Assembly (NCBI RefSeq): GCF_017498485.1
Contig: NZ_CP071795.1
Span: 1,364,001-1,428,000 of the forward strand
DNA: 64,000 nucleotides
Direction: 5' to 3'
From: Polaribacter batillariae
GTDB lineage: Bacteria; Bacteroidota; Bacteroidia; Flavobacteriales; Flavobacteriaceae
Part shown: piece by piece, positions 44,013 to 54,100 of the stretch
Position numbering within the stretch: the first letter of the stretch is position 1
Layout: each line of letters opens with the position of its first letter
The notes under the pieces: model-generated
The model's input: only the letters and a program-made list of their open reading frames with translations
The model's database searches: none
Told to the model about the DNA's origin: nothing
Made by a program: the position numbers and the translations under genes

Positions 44013-45056
44013 TTATTCGTTTTCTGGTATTGATAAAGCCCAAATTCTCTTTAACGGAATTTCTGCTTTAATTTCTTCATCTAATTTGTCGTAATTTCTT
44101 AAAAATTCATCTATTATTTCTTTTTGACTCCAAAGTCGAACCTTAAAAAATTGATTTGGTCTTTCTTTTTCAACTGAACTTTTAAATCCGCTCCAAGAGA
44201 CTAATAATCCTTGGTCGGCTCCAAAATTATGAATTGCTCCAATTAATTGGTCTAAGGTTGGTCGATCAATTGGAGAATCACTTGATTTAACTTGAACGCA
44301 TAATCTTGGTTGTCCGAAACCCATTGGTTGAGGAGCTGCCAAAATATCAATTCCTTTATCTGCTCCTTCTGGTGAATGATATGTTGTATAACCTTTTGCT
44401 TGTAAAATAGATTGGATTAAGAACTCCATTCTGTGACCTTTAAACTTACGAATGATAAGTTTTGCTATTTGGTCGTTGGCAAATTCTTCAAGGTCAATTT
44501 GCGAAGAATCTATTGCTGTATCATCCTCCATCATTTCATTTTGATGAGTTAATATGTCAGAATGTTTAGAACTCCAATTATTTTTAGACATAAATTTAAT
44601 ACGCTCTTCAGCATTATTTCGCTTTATTTGGCAGACAGTCATAAATGCTCCAAATGAATAGAGTAAATCTTGGTCGAATTTTGAACGAGGAATGTCTTTA
44701 GCAAACCAATTAACTTTCCTTGAGTGAAAAAAGGGGTTGTTGGCATTTGGGTGATATTCATATTCTCCAAAAATTTTTCCGATGTGAATAGCAGATTTAA
44801 GTTTGCTTGGCAGTATTATCCAATCTCCTTTTTTTATTCTGTGAGCAATCGGATATATCTGACCAAGTCAATTTCTGACAGTATTTCGTTTAGCGTCAGA
44901 GTAGAGATTCAGTAAATAGTCGAGTAATTCTTGTCTATCAGATAGTTTTGATAAATCTATATTGAGCTCATCCCACGTCAAGTAAATTTTTTCATCATTC
45001 AAAAACTTATTTTCATATTCTCCTGATTTTCCTGCTCTGAAAAGCCAAATTGCCAT
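44013..45056 (-). pseudogene. Mrr-type restriction endonuclease with an in-frame TGA
   Basis: One frame runs from the ATG at 45056 to the stop at 44013, broken only by a TGA at 44868-44870. Before it: MAIWLFRAGKSGEYENKFL to NTVRN; after it: LGQIYPIAHRIKKGDWIILPSK. The stop sits where a Trp (TGG) is expected (NW-LGQI), so a single G-to-A change explains it. The C-terminal half (from about 230) is an Mrr_cat-like nuclease: HRMEFLIQSILQAKGY, GADKGIDILAAP with the catalytic Asp, and LCVQVKSS (QxK). The whole gene would give 347 residues, likely a modification-dependent restriction enzyme. Without read-through, only a fragment from an internal start at 44642 would carry the nuclease domain. Confidence 0.85.
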
Positions 45057-45165
45057 ATTTTATGTTTTTTATTGGTCGTTTTAACGACTTATACATTAAC
45101 AAATTTAGTTGAAAATAATTAAATACAAACTAAATTATTCTGCTAAAACTCTCTTTTATACTTTG

Positions 45166-45173
45166 TAACTTTG
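45166..45173 (+). promoter_or_regulatory. -7 promoter element of the MazG-like gene
   Basis: TAACTTTG matches TAnnTTTG and ends 20 bases before the ATG; no clear -33. Confidence 0.5.
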
Positions 45174-45193
45174 TAATTCTGAAACTACAAAAA

Positions 45194-45520
45194 ATGAACA
45201 TAGAAAACGCACAAAAACAGGTAGATGATTGGATTAAAAATCACGGAGTTCGTTATTTTAACGAATTAACCAACATGGCACAATTAACGGAAGAAGTTGG
45301 TGAAGTGGCAAGAATTATTGCAAGACGTTATGGAGAACAAAGTGAAAAAGAATCGGATAAAAATAAAGATTTAGGCGAAGAATTGGCAGATGTTTTATTC
45401 GTTGTTTTATGTTTGGCAAATCAAACAGGAATCGATTTGCAAGATGCTTTTGAGAAGAAGTTAAACATTAAAACAAAACGTGATCACAATCGCCATCACA
45501 ACAACCAAAAATTAAAATAA
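45194..45520 (+). CDS. MazG-like nucleotide pyrophosphohydrolase
   Basis: 108-residue all-alpha NTP pyrophosphatase that hydrolyses nucleoside triphosphates to monophosphates, probably for house-cleaning. The metal-binding helices read LTEEVGEVARII (ExxE) and LGEELADVLFVVL (ExxD). The C terminus is a basic His-rich tail (KTKRDHNRHHNN). One base separates it from the small membrane protein gene. Confidence 0.9.
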   Translation: MNIENAQKQVDDWIKNHGVRYFNELTNMAQLTEEVGEVARIIARRYGEQSEKESDKNKDLGEELADVLFVVLCLANQTGIDLQDAFEKKLNIKTKRDHNRHHNNQKLK

Positions 45521-45521
45521 A

Positions 45522-45770
45522 ATGACTTTTTTAGAAAAAATAAAACAGCCCCTTTTTTGGACGAATTTTGCCAAAGTTGCCATTCCTTTTTTTATTTTAG
45601 TAACCTTAATTTCACTATTTATGAATAGCTGGCGAGATATTTTTGCGGGTAATTTTACAAAAGTAAACGAAGTGAATTTTGCCAATGGAAAGTGGAAAAC
45701 TTTTTGGGGGTTAAAATTGGTAATTAGTACTTTTTATGGTATTTGGGTAACGAATAAGAAAATGAAATAG
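45522..45770 (+). CDS. Small membrane protein of unknown function (82 aa)
   Basis: Begins MTFLEKIKQPLFWTNF, has one strong transmembrane segment (KVAIPFFILVTLISLFMNSW) and a weaker hydrophobic C-terminal part (TFWGLKLVISTFYGIWV). It starts one base after the MazG-like stop codon and so is co-transcribed with it. No characterised relative recognised. Confidence 0.7.
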   Translation: MTFLEKIKQPLFWTNFAKVAIPFFILVTLISLFMNSWRDIFAGNFTKVNEVNFANGKWKTFWGLKLVISTFYGIWVTNKKMK

Positions 45771-45779
45771 GTTTTTGTT

Positions 45780-45914
45780 ATTCCTGCGTAGGCAGGAATC
45801 TAAAAATAGTCTTTCAAAACATTCAAAAACCTTTTTCTTAAAAAAGTAACTTTCTAATTGAAGTTTTACAGTTTTGTTTATTTATCAATTATGGATTCCT
45901 GCCTACGCAGGAAT
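45780..45914. repeat. Pair of inverted palindromes, ATTCCTGCGTAGGCAGGAAT
   Basis: ATTCCTGCGTAGGCAGGAAT at 45780-45799 and its inverse ATTCCTGCCTACGCAGGAAT at 45895-45914. Each is itself a near-perfect hairpin (GTAG/CTAC loop) and the two can pair with each other across 95 AT-rich bases. Found between two convergent genes; a REP-type (BIME-like) unit. Confidence 0.9.
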
Positions 45915-45920
45915 GACATA

Positions 45921-45959
45921 AAAAAAGTCAGTTCTAAATTTTTAGAACTGACTTTTTTT
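45921..45959. terminator. Bidirectional terminator between convergent genes
   Basis: An A-run plus GTCAGTTCTAAA is mirrored by TTTAGAACTGAC plus a T-run: a perfect 18-bp stem with a three-base loop serving both sides. Confidence 0.92.
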
Positions 45960-45979
45960 ATAAACTGAAAATATAATTT

Positions 45980-48900
45980 TTAATCCAACTGAATCAAATC
46001 GATATCGCTTTCTTTTACTTTTTGGTTTAACTCTTTTACTCCGTTTACAAACAAAGCATTTAATTTTGCCAATTCAGCATCAATTTTTTGGGTAATTTCT
46101 TTTTTAAAATCAATGGCTTGTTGCGTGGGTGCGTAATTTCCAATTCTGGTTAACGAGTTTAAATGCGCCAATTTATTATTTAAACGAATAGGGTAATTTA
46201 AAGGGTCTTGGTTACTCTTAGATTTTGTTTGATACAAGGTTTCTTCAATCTTAGTCATGTCTTTTACCAAATTATCAGCATATTCCAACAATGCTTTGTG
46301 TTTTTCTTTATCTTTGATCGCTTTTTTTAACAACCCAACCTGACTTCTAACTTTCTTTACATTTTTTAATGCTTTATGAATCTCTGTCATTTTTGTGTTG
46401 ATATCGTTAATAAAATCAAACTGAGCTTTCATATCGCTTTCTGTAGCTTCCGAAGTTGGATTCCTTAAAATATTAAAATTCTGAGTCATTTTTTTATCAT
46501 TTACAGCCAATTCAACTTTGTAATTTCCAGGCAATGCCATTGGTCCGCTTAAAGAAGCCCACCAAAGAATCATTCCTTTTACAGTTTCAGCTCCAGGATA
46601 CATCATGTTCCAATAGAAAATATTATTTCCGTCTTTTACTTTTAAAGTTTCTTCCTTCTTTTCTTTATCTGGTTTTGTAGCATATTTTTTAATGAGATTA
46701 TCATTGGCATCATAAAAAGATAAAGAAACCACATCATTTTCTCCATTTTCTTTGATGAAATAATTTACAGCAACACCTCCAGGATGATTTGTTCCAGCAG
46801 TTCTCGAAGTTCTTCCACGACCACCACCCATATTATAAGCGTCTTTTGGTTTGTATAAAACAATTTTTTCTTTTAAAGTTGAAGAATTTAATTGATGTAT
46901 TGGCGTTAAATCATCAATAATCCAAAGCGAACGACCTTGTGTTGCCGCAATTAAATTATCGTTTTTAATGGCCAAATCTGTAATCGGTACAATTGGTAAA
47001 TTTTGTTGAAAAGATTCCCAATCTTTTCCATCGTTAAAAGAAATATACATGCCTCTTTCTGTTCCAGCATACAACAAACCTTTACGTTTTGGGTCTGCTC
47101 TTAAAGCTCTTGTAAAATCTTCGTTTCCAATACCGTTTACAATTAATTTCCAGGATTTTCCGTAATTTTCTGTCTTGTAGATGTAAGGTTTGTAATCTCC
47201 AGATTTGTATTTTGTACCTACAATATAAGCACCACCTTTTGTAAACGGATCTACTTCAATGCAATTTATCATCATCCATTCTGGCATTTTCTTTGGAGTT
47301 ACATTGTCCCAAGAATCGCCATTGTTTTTAGAAATGTGCACCAAACCATCATCTGAACCCGTCCAAATTAAACCAGGTTCGTAAGGCGATTCTGTAGCTG
47401 CGAAAATAGTTCCATAATATTCTACACCCGTATTGTCTTGTGTAATTGGGCCACCAGAAGATTTTAAAGTTTCTGGGGCGTTTCTTGTTAAATCTGGACT
47501 AATTAATTTCCAAGATTGTCCTTCATTTTCTGTAACGTGTAAATGATTGGAAGCTGCATACAAACGTTTTTTATTATTTGGCGAAAAGAAAATCGGGAAG
47601 TTCCATTGAAAACGATACTTAAAATCTTCGGCTCCATGCCCCATAGGATCGTCTGGCCATACATTTATGGCTCTAGTTTCTCCTGTTTTATGATTTTTTC
47701 TGGTTAGCAAACCACCATAACTTCCTCCATAAACAATATCATCATTTAAAGGATCTACAGCAATGTGTGCACTTTCTCCACCTGCAGTAGATTCCCAATC
47801 CGATTCTGTAATAAAACCACCAGCAGTTCTATGAGGAATTCGAATTGTTGAATTGTCTTGTTGTGCAGCTAAAATTCTATATGGAAAATGATTGTCTGTA
47901 GTTACTCTGTAGAATTGCGAAGTTGGCTGATTCATATACGTACTCCAATTTTCGCCAGCATCAAAAGAAATTTGTGCTCCTCCATCATCTCCAATAATCA
48001 TTCTTTGGTTGTCTTCTGGAGCAATCCATAAATCGTGATGATCTCCATGAGGTGCATTATAAGTGGTATATGTTCTTCCTCCATCTGTAGATTTATGATA
48101 ATTCACATTCAATACATATAAAATATCTTCCTCTTGGGTATCTGCATACAAACGTGTATAATACCAAGCTCTTTGACGTAATTTTCTTTCAGAATTGATA
48201 AGTTTCCATGTTTTTCCAGCATCTGTAGATTTGTACACACCCCCTTTTTCATTTTCAATTAAAGCCCAAACAATATCGGAATTTACGGGTGAAACAGTTA
48301 CACCAGAAATTCCCCAAATGCCTTTTGGCAAACCTTTATTTGCAGAAATGTTTGTCCATGTTTCTCCTTCATCGGTACTTTTAAACATAGCAGAACCTTT
48401 TCCGCCAGAAGATAAACTATAAGGAGTTCTGCGAACATCCCAAGTAGTTGCATATAAAATTCTTGGGTTATTGGGGTCGATTATTAAATCTACAACTCCA
48501 GAGTTTTCATCAGAAAACAGCACTTTTTTCCAGTTTTCTCCACCATCAATAGATTTGTAAACCCCTCTTTCTTGTGTTGGTTTGTATAAATCTCCTAAAA
48601 CTCCTGCAAAAACAACATCGGGGTTTTTAGGATGAATTCTCATTCTTGGAATGTGTCTTGAGTTTTTTAAACCCATATGTTTCCATGTTTTTCCTGCATT
48701 TTCCGATTTCCAAATTCCATCTCCAGAAGAAACATTTCCACGAACGGTCTTCTCTCCCATTCCAACATAAATTACATTATTATCCGATTCAGAAACGGCT
48801 ACAGCCCCTACAGAACCTCCAAAAAATCCGTCGGAAATGTTTTGCCAAGTGTTACCAGCATCTGTAGTTTTCCAAACGCCACCACCAGTAGCGCCCATAT

Positions 48901-49087
48901 AAAAAAGATTTAATTTGCCAGAAACACCAGTAACAGCAGCACTTCTTCCTCCTCGAAAAGGACCAATATTTCGCCATTTTATTTCACTAAAATATTCGTT
49001 AGAAACTTTGTTAGCATTTTTTTGTGCGTTAACTTTGGCGTTCGCAAAAGAAATCATACAAATGGCTAGAAAAATATATTTTTTCAT
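45980..49087 (-). CDS. Secreted BNR/Asp-box repeat (sortilin/VPS10-like) protein
   Basis: A 1035-residue exported protein with signal peptide MKKYIFLAICMISFANAKVNAQ. It consists of a large beta-propeller region with many Asp-box/BNR motifs (TTDAGNTW, SENAGKTW, SIDGGENW, STDEGETW, STDAGKTW and others) after the opening WRNIGPFRGGRSAAVTGV. From about 760 an Ig-like domain (NYKVELAVNDKKM) is followed by a helical tail from about 880. This family is common in Bacteroidota and is annotated as glycosyl hydrolase or sortilin-like; no catalytic residues can be named. Single gene with its own terminator, divergent from aroA. Confidence 0.88.
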   Translation of the reverse strand: MKKYIFLAICMISFANAKVNAQKNANKVSNEYFSEIKWRNIGPFRGGRSAAVTGVSGKLNLFYMGATGGGVWKTTDAGNTWQNISDGFFGGSVGAVAVSESDNNVIYVGMGEKTVRGNVSSGDGIWKSENAGKTWKHMGLKNSRHIPRMRIHPKNPDVVFAGVLGDLYKPTQERGVYKSIDGGENWKKVLFSDENSGVVDLIIDPNNPRILYATTWDVRRTPYSLSSGGKGSAMFKSTDEGETWTNISANKGLPKGIWGISGVTVSPVNSDIVWALIENEKGGVYKSTDAGKTWKLINSERKLRQRAWYYTRLYADTQEEDILYVLNVNYHKSTDGGRTYTTYNAPHGDHHDLWIAPEDNQRMIIGDDGGAQISFDAGENWSTYMNQPTSQFYRVTTDNHFPYRILAAQQDNSTIRIPHRTAGGFITESDWESTAGGESAHIAVDPLNDDIVYGGSYGGLLTRKNHKTGETRAINVWPDDPMGHGAEDFKYRFQWNFPIFFSPNNKKRLYAASNHLHVTENEGQSWKLISPDLTRNAPETLKSSGGPITQDNTGVEYYGTIFAATESPYEPGLIWTGSDDGLVHISKNNGDSWDNVTPKKMPEWMMINCIEVDPFTKGGAYIVGTKYKSGDYKPYIYKTENYGKSWKLIVNGIGNEDFTRALRADPKRKGLLYAGTERGMYISFNDGKDWESFQQNLPIVPITDLAIKNDNLIAATQGRSLWIIDDLTPIHQLNSSTLKEKIVLYKPKDAYNMGGGRGRTSRTAGTNHPGGVAVNYFIKENGENDVVSLSFYDANDNLIKKYATKPDKEKKEETLKVKDGNNIFYWNMMYPGAETVKGMILWWASLSGPMALPGNYKVELAVNDKKMTQNFNILRNPTSEATESDMKAQFDFINDINTKMTEIHKALKNVKKVRSQVGLLKKAIKDKEKHKALLEYADNLVKDMTKIEETLYQTKSKSNQDPLNYPIRLNNKLAHLNSLTRIGNYAPTQQAIDFKKEITQKIDAELAKLNALFVNGVKELNQKVKESDIDLIQLD

Positions 49088-49143
49088 GTTTGGTAAGTTG
49101 TAATTTAGGAGTTTAAAAGTAAGAATTAAAATCAGTTTTTAGA

Positions 49144-50373
49144 ATGGATATATTGTTAAATGTTTTAAAGGATAGAAAAATAACAGAAGAAATAACAATT
49201 TCTGGTTCTAAAAGCGAATCGAACAGATTGCTAATTTTACAAAACTTATTTCCTGAAATTTCAATTGAAAACTTATCAGATTCAGACGATTCTGTTCATA
49301 TGCAACATGCACTTTCTACAGATAAAGAAACTGTAGATATTGGGCATGCAGGAACCGCAATGCGGTTTTTAACTTCTTATTTTGCAGTAAAAGAAGGCAG
49401 AGAAACTGTGCTTACAGGTTCTAAAAGAATGCAAAACAGACCGATTGAAATTTTGGTAAATGCCTTAAAAGATTTAGGCGCAACTATTTCTTACGAAGAC
49501 AAAGTTGGGTACCCTCCCATTCGCATCAAAGGAAAAAAAATAACAGCAAATAAAGTACAAATAAATGGAAATGTAAGTAGCCAATATATTTCTTCTTTAT
49601 TATTAATTGCTTCAAAATTAGAAAATGGACTCACAATTGAGTTGGTAGGAGAAATTACCTCAATTCCATATATAAATATGACGTTGAGTTTGCTACATCA
49701 ATTAGGTATTGAAGCCCATTTCGAAGGAACTATTATAAACGTATTTCCGAAAAAAGAAGTCGATCATCAAACAGTTGTCGTAGAAAGCGATTGGTCTTCT
49801 GCAAGTTATTTTTATTCGATTATGGCATCTTCAGAAATTGGTTCGTCTATAAAATTATCTGCCTATAAAAAAGAAAGTTTACAAGGCGATTCTTGTTTGG
49901 CGGAAATCTATCAACATTTTGGGGTTTTAACAACTTTTGGAGAGAATTTTATCATCCTTAAAAAAGAAAAAGAAACCCGTAAAAATATTTTAGAAATCGA
50001 TTTAAGAGATGCACCAGACATTGCACAAACCATCGCAGTAACTTGTTTTTCTGAAAGAATTGCTTGTAATTTAACAGGTTTACATACTTTAAAAATTAAA
50101 GAAACCGACAGATTAGAAGCTTTAAAAGAAGAATTAACCAATTTAGGAGCTTCAATTTTAGTAACAAACAAAAGTTTGCATTTACAAAAATCATCAGAAA
50201 TTAAAGAAAATATTTCTATAAAAACCTACAACGACCATAGAATGGCTATGGCATTTGCGCCTTTGGCTTTAAGAGTTCCTATTAAGATATTAAATGCAGA
50301 AGTGGTTACAAAATCGTATCAAAAATTTTGGGACGATATGCAACAAATTGGTATTAAAATAGATAAACTATAA
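49144..50373 (+). CDS. aroA: 3-phosphoshikimate 1-carboxyvinyltransferase (EPSP synthase)
   Basis: Shikimate pathway enzyme joining PEP and shikimate-3-phosphate. 409 residues. Seen: SGSKSESNRLLIL (substrate Lys and Ser) near 21-33, GHAGTAMRFLTSYF near 73-86, GNVSSQYISSLLLIA near 140, DLRDAPDIAQTIA with the catalytic Asp near 285, KETDRLEAL near 320, and YNDHRMAMAFAPLAL near 360. These are all active-site elements of the family. Its length is slightly below the typical 427. Followed after 73 bases by queA, which has its own promoter. Confidence 0.95.
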   Translation: MDILLNVLKDRKITEEITISGSKSESNRLLILQNLFPEISIENLSDSDDSVHMQHALSTDKETVDIGHAGTAMRFLTSYFAVKEGRETVLTGSKRMQNRPIEILVNALKDLGATISYEDKVGYPPIRIKGKKITANKVQINGNVSSQYISSLLLIASKLENGLTIELVGEITSIPYINMTLSLLHQLGIEAHFEGTIINVFPKKEVDHQTVVVESDWSSASYFYSIMASSEIGSSIKLSAYKKESLQGDSCLAEIYQHFGVLTTFGENFIILKKEKETRKNILEIDLRDAPDIAQTIAVTCFSERIACNLTGLHTLKIKETDRLEALKEELTNLGASILVTNKSLHLQKSSEIKENISIKTYNDHRMAMAFAPLALRVPIKILNAEVVTKSYQKFWDDMQQIGIKIDKL

Positions 50374-50390
50374 ATTAAACGTCGAAACAC

Positions 50391-50422
50391 TTGACAACCC
50401 CTATTTCCATATCGTATATTTG
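50391..50422 (+). promoter_or_regulatory. Full promoter of queA (TTG -33, TATATTTG -7)
   Basis: TTG at 50391-50393 and TATATTTG at 50415-50422 are 21 bases apart; the ATG follows 24 bases later. A textbook Bacteroidota promoter. Confidence 0.72.
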
Positions 50423-50446
50423 CCATCCTTATAGCAAAATATACAT

Positions 50447-51496
50447 ATGAAATTATCGCATTTTGAATTTGACTTACCAAAAGAGTTGTTAGCAGTCTAT
50501 CCAGCAGAACACAGAGACGAATCTCGCTTAATGGTTTTGGATAGAAAAACGCAAACTATAGAACACAAACAATTTAAAGACGTTATAGATTACTTTGACG
50601 AAGGTGATGTTATGATGTTAAACAATACCAAAGTTTTTCCTGCAAGAATGTATGGAAATAAAGAGAAAACGGGTGCCAGAATCGAAGTTTTTCTTTTAAG
50701 AGAATTAAATGCCGAAAACAGATTGTGGGATGTTTTAGTAGATCCAGCAAGAAAAATTAGAATTGGAAACAAATTATTTTTTGGAGAAGACGATAGCTTA
50801 GTTGCAGAAGTTATAGACAATACCACCTCAAGAGGTAGAACATTACGTTTTTTATTCGACGGTTCTTACGAAGAATTTAGAGCTAAATTGTTAGAATTAG
50901 GAGAAACCCCTTTACCAAAAGAAATTAATAGAGAGGTAGAAGAACTCGACGAAGAACGCTACCAAACTATTTTTGCAAAACACGAAGGCGCTGTTGCAGC
51001 CCCAACAGCAGGTTTGCATTTTTCTAAACATTTAATGAAACGTTTAGAAATTAAAGGAGTCGATTTTGCAGAAATGACACTTCACGTTGGTTTAGGAACT
51101 TTTAGCCCAGTTGAAGTAGAAGACTTATCGAAGCACAAAATGGATTCTGAGCAAATTGTAATTCCGGCTGCAACTGCAGATAAAATTAACAAAGCAAAGA
51201 AAGAAAAAAGAAGAATTTGTGCTGTAGGTACCACAGTTATGAGAACCGTAGAATCTTCGGTTTCTTCGAAACAAGAATTAAATGCATTTGAAGGTTGGAC
51301 CAATAAATTTATTTTTCCACCTCACGATTTTAGTATTGCCAATGCAATGATTACCAATTTTCACACACCAAAATCTACCTTAATGATGCAATCTGCTGCA
51401 TTTGCAGGATACGATTTTTTAATGAAAGCTTACAAAGAAGCCATAAAAGAAGGTTATAAATTTTCAACTTACGGAGACGCAATGTTAATTATCTAA
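50447..51496 (+). CDS. queA: tRNA preQ1(34) S-adenosylmethionine ribosyltransferase-isomerase
   Basis: Converts 7-aminomethyl-7-deazaguanine in tRNA to epoxyqueuosine using the ribose of SAM. 349 residues, typical length. Family blocks: [26 protein letters not shown] near the start, [15 protein letters not shown] near 53-67, [22 protein letters not shown] near 172-193, [17 protein letters not shown] near 211-227 and [20 protein letters not shown] near 304-323. Expressed from its own promoter. Confidence 0.97.
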   Translation: MKLSHFEFDLPKELLAVYPAEHRDESRLMVLDRKTQTIEHKQFKDVIDYFDEGDVMMLNNTKVFPARMYGNKEKTGARIEVFLLRELNAENRLWDVLVDPARKIRIGNKLFFGEDDSLVAEVIDNTTSRGRTLRFLFDGSYEEFRAKLLELGETPLPKEINREVEELDEERYQTIFAKHEGAVAAPTAGLHFSKHLMKRLEIKGVDFAEMTLHVGLGTFSPVEVEDLSKHKMDSEQIVIPAATADKINKAKKEKRRICAVGTTVMRTVESSVSSKQELNAFEGWTNKFIFPPHDFSIANAMITNFHTPKSTLMMQSAAFAGYDFLMKAYKEAIKEGYKFSTYGDAMLII

Positions 51497-51879
51497 CCAA
51501 TGTTCTTCAAAATTTAATTTTGAAAGTAACCGTTAAAACTGTCATTTTCAGTAAAAACGAAAATCTTACAATCAAGAAGCTGTCTCGAAAGTATTAACAT
51601 TTGTCATTTCGACTGTAATAGAGAAATCTTATTTACTGTATTTCAGTATTTTATATTTTTTCAACTTCGCTTAAAATAACAGTTACATTTGCCTTCGTGA
51701 CGGCCTTTTTTTTGCTTTATGTGGCGATCTTATTATTAAAATGCACCCATTATTTCCCCATTTAAAAAGGATGCCATTTCAATCGCTAACGCACCTATTT
51801 GCCAGCTTTATACATAACTTCAAATTATATGCGTATTTTTGCAGCTGTATTATTTTAACTTTTCAAAATCATAGAAAAC
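51497..51879 (+). other. 383-base intergenic region between queA and rlmN
   Basis: No gene. Holds a degenerate copy of the TGTCATTTCGAC...GAGAAATC repeat (about 51605-51632) and its eroded partner, a short GC-richer patch (ccttcgtgacggcc followed by T's, near 51694-51720) that could be a weak terminator, and TATTTTTG at 51834-51841, a -7 match that fits rlmN. Confidence 0.55.
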
Positions 51880-52917
51880 TTGACCAAAAAGAAAGACATA
51901 AGAGCCTTAACAAAAGAGCAATTAAGAGATTTTTTTGTAAAAAATGGCGATAAAGCATTTCGTGGAAATCAAGTTTATGAATGGCTTTGGAGCAAGTCTT
52001 TACATACTTTCGAAGCAATGACAAACATCTCTAAAGAAACCAGAGAAATGTTGCAAGAAAACTTTGTAATCAACCATATTAAGGTAGATTCTATGCAAAA
52101 AAGTAAAGACGGTACCATAAAAAATGGCATAAAATTACACGATGGTTTGGTTGTAGAATCTGTTTTAATTCCAACACCTAAAAGAACCACAGCTTGTGTT
52201 TCTAGCCAAGTTGGTTGTAGTTTAGATTGTAAATTCTGTGCAACTGCACGTTTAAAAAGAATGCGAAATTTAAATCCAGATGAAATTTACGATCAAGTCG
52301 TTGTAATCGACAAACAAAGCAGATTGTATTACCATAAAAAGCTAACCAATATTGTTTTTATGGGAATGGGAGAACCTTTAATGAACTATAAAAACGTGCT
52401 AAAATCGATAGAAATGATTACTTCGCCAGAAGGTTTAGGAATGTCTTCTAAAAGAATAACGGTTTCTACTTCTGGAGTGCCAAAAATGATTAAAAAAATG
52501 GCAGACGAAGAAGTAAAATTCAACTTAGCAGTTTCGCTACATTCAGCAATAGACGAAGTTCGAACCTCAATTATGCCTTTTAACACCACTTTTCCTTTAG
52601 CAGATTTAAGAGAATCTTTAGAATATTGGTACGAAAAAACAAAACGAGCAGTTACCTACGAATATATTGTTTGGGGTGGCATTAACGACCGAAAAGAAGA
52701 CATAAAAGCTTTGGTTGAATTTTGTAAATATGTGCCTTGCAAAATCAATTTAATAGAATACAACCCAATTGACGATGGCGAGTTTCAACAAGCAAGTGCA
52801 TCTGCCATAAATAATTACATTTCTAATTTAGAAATGAACGATATTACCGTAAATGTAAGACGTTCAAGAGGAAAAGATATCGATGCTGCTTGCGGGCAAT
52901 TAGCGAATAAAGGATAA
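51880..52917 (+). CDS. rlmN: 23S rRNA/tRNA adenine-C2 methyltransferase RlmN
   Basis: Radical SAM methyltransferase acting on A2503 of 23S rRNA and A37 of some tRNAs. 345 residues. The cluster motif is CSLDCKFC (Cys113, Cys117, Cys120) and the resolving Cys is in AACGQLA near 339; FMGMGEPLMN and TVSTSGVPKMI are further signatures. The start is TTG at 51880 (MTKKKDIRALTKEQL); no ATG occurs before the conserved GNQVYEWLW block, so the TTG is needed. Confidence 0.96.
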   Translation: MTKKKDIRALTKEQLRDFFVKNGDKAFRGNQVYEWLWSKSLHTFEAMTNISKETREMLQENFVINHIKVDSMQKSKDGTIKNGIKLHDGLVVESVLIPTPKRTTACVSSQVGCSLDCKFCATARLKRMRNLNPDEIYDQVVVIDKQSRLYYHKKLTNIVFMGMGEPLMNYKNVLKSIEMITSPEGLGMSSKRITVSTSGVPKMIKKMADEEVKFNLAVSLHSAIDEVRTSIMPFNTTFPLADLRESLEYWYEKTKRAVTYEYIVWGGINDRKEDIKALVEFCKYVPCKINLIEYNPIDDGEFQQASASAINNYISNLEMNDITVNVRRSRGKDIDAACGQLANKG

Positions 52918-53068
52918 AATATAGACACAGAGTTCACGGATTTTTTGTGCAATTTTATCTATTCAAATCTGTAAAATCTGCGTCTTTTTTTCCAACATCA
53001 AAATCCAATAACTTCTTGTTTAAATTTCGTATTTTCGCAGTTCCATACCGAAAATAACTTCAGCATAC

Positions 53069-54046
53069 ATGAAGCCTGTAGAGCAAATAAAACTACCCAT
53101 TAAAAATGAAATGGAGCGCTTTGAAGAAAAGTTCAAAGAATCGATGCTTTCTAAAGTTCCGTTGTTAAATAGAATTACCTATTATATTGTTCGCAGAAAA
53201 GGAAAACAAATGCGCCCAATGTTTGTTTTTTTAGTAGCAAAAATGGTTTCTAATGGCGGTTTTGATGAACGAACTTACAGAGGCGCATCTGTGGTAGAGT
53301 TAATTCACACAGCAACTTTGGTACACGACGATGTGGTTGACGATAGCAACAGGCGCAGAGGTTTTTTCTCTATAAATGCCTTGTGGAAAAATAAAATCGC
53401 TGTGCTTGTAGGCGATTTTTTGTTGTCTAAAGGCTTATTATTATCGATTGATAATGAAGATTTCGATTTGTTAAAACTCATTTCTATCGCGGTTCGCGAA
53501 ATGAGTGAAGGCGAATTATTGCAAATCGAAAAGGCTAGAAAATTAGACATTACAGAAACTGTTTATTTTGATATTATTCGTAAAAAAACAGCCACTTTAA
53601 TCGCGGCTTGTTGTGGCATTGGAGCTGCTTCTGTTGGTGCAAATCAAGATTGTGTGCAACAAATGCGAAAATTTGGAGAATACATTGGTGTGGCTTTTCA
53701 AATTAAAGACGATTTATTCGATTATACCGACGATAAAATTGGAAAGCCAACAGGAATTGATATCAAAGAACAAAAAATGACCTTGCCTTTAATTCATACT
53801 TTAAATAACTGTTCTAAAAAGGAAAAGGCTTGGTTAATTAATTCGATTAAAAAACACAATAAAGATAAAAAACGTGTAAAAGAAGTAATTGCATTTGTAA
53901 AACAAAATGGTGGAATAGAATATACAACCACCAAAATGAACGACTACAAAAATAAAGCATTGGCTATTTTAGATGATTATCCAGAATCTGAATACAAAAA
54001 ATCATTACTTACAATGATAGATTATGTGGTAGCACGCAAGATTTAG
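53069..54046 (+). CDS. Polyprenyl (long-chain) diphosphate synthase
   Basis: Trans-prenyltransferase extending allylic diphosphates with isopentenyl diphosphate, probably for the menaquinone side chain. 325 residues. The first Asp-rich motif is DDVVDDSNRRRG at residues 87-98 and the second is DDLFDYTDDKIGKPTG near 215-230; GKQMRPMFVFL near 45-55 binds the diphosphate. Product length cannot be told reliably. Downstream of rlmN with a 151-base gap. Confidence 0.93.
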   Translation: MKPVEQIKLPIKNEMERFEEKFKESMLSKVPLLNRITYYIVRRKGKQMRPMFVFLVAKMVSNGGFDERTYRGASVVELIHTATLVHDDVVDDSNRRRGFFSINALWKNKIAVLVGDFLLSKGLLLSIDNEDFDLLKLISIAVREMSEGELLQIEKARKLDITETVYFDIIRKKTATLIAACCGIGAASVGANQDCVQQMRKFGEYIGVAFQIKDDLFDYTDDKIGKPTGIDIKEQKMTLPLIHTLNNCSKKEKAWLINSIKKHNKDKKRVKEVIAFVKQNGGIEYTTTKMNDYKNKALAILDDYPESEYKKSLLTMIDYVVARKI

Positions 54047-54100
54047 TTTTTTTACTACTTAAGTTTTTCTATTTTTGGATTTCTAATAAAAGAAAAAACT

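Noticed and set aside
51741..51953. 70-residue open frame before rlmN
   Set aside because: It overlaps the rlmN start in another frame and resembles no protein; the region contains the rlmN promoter match.
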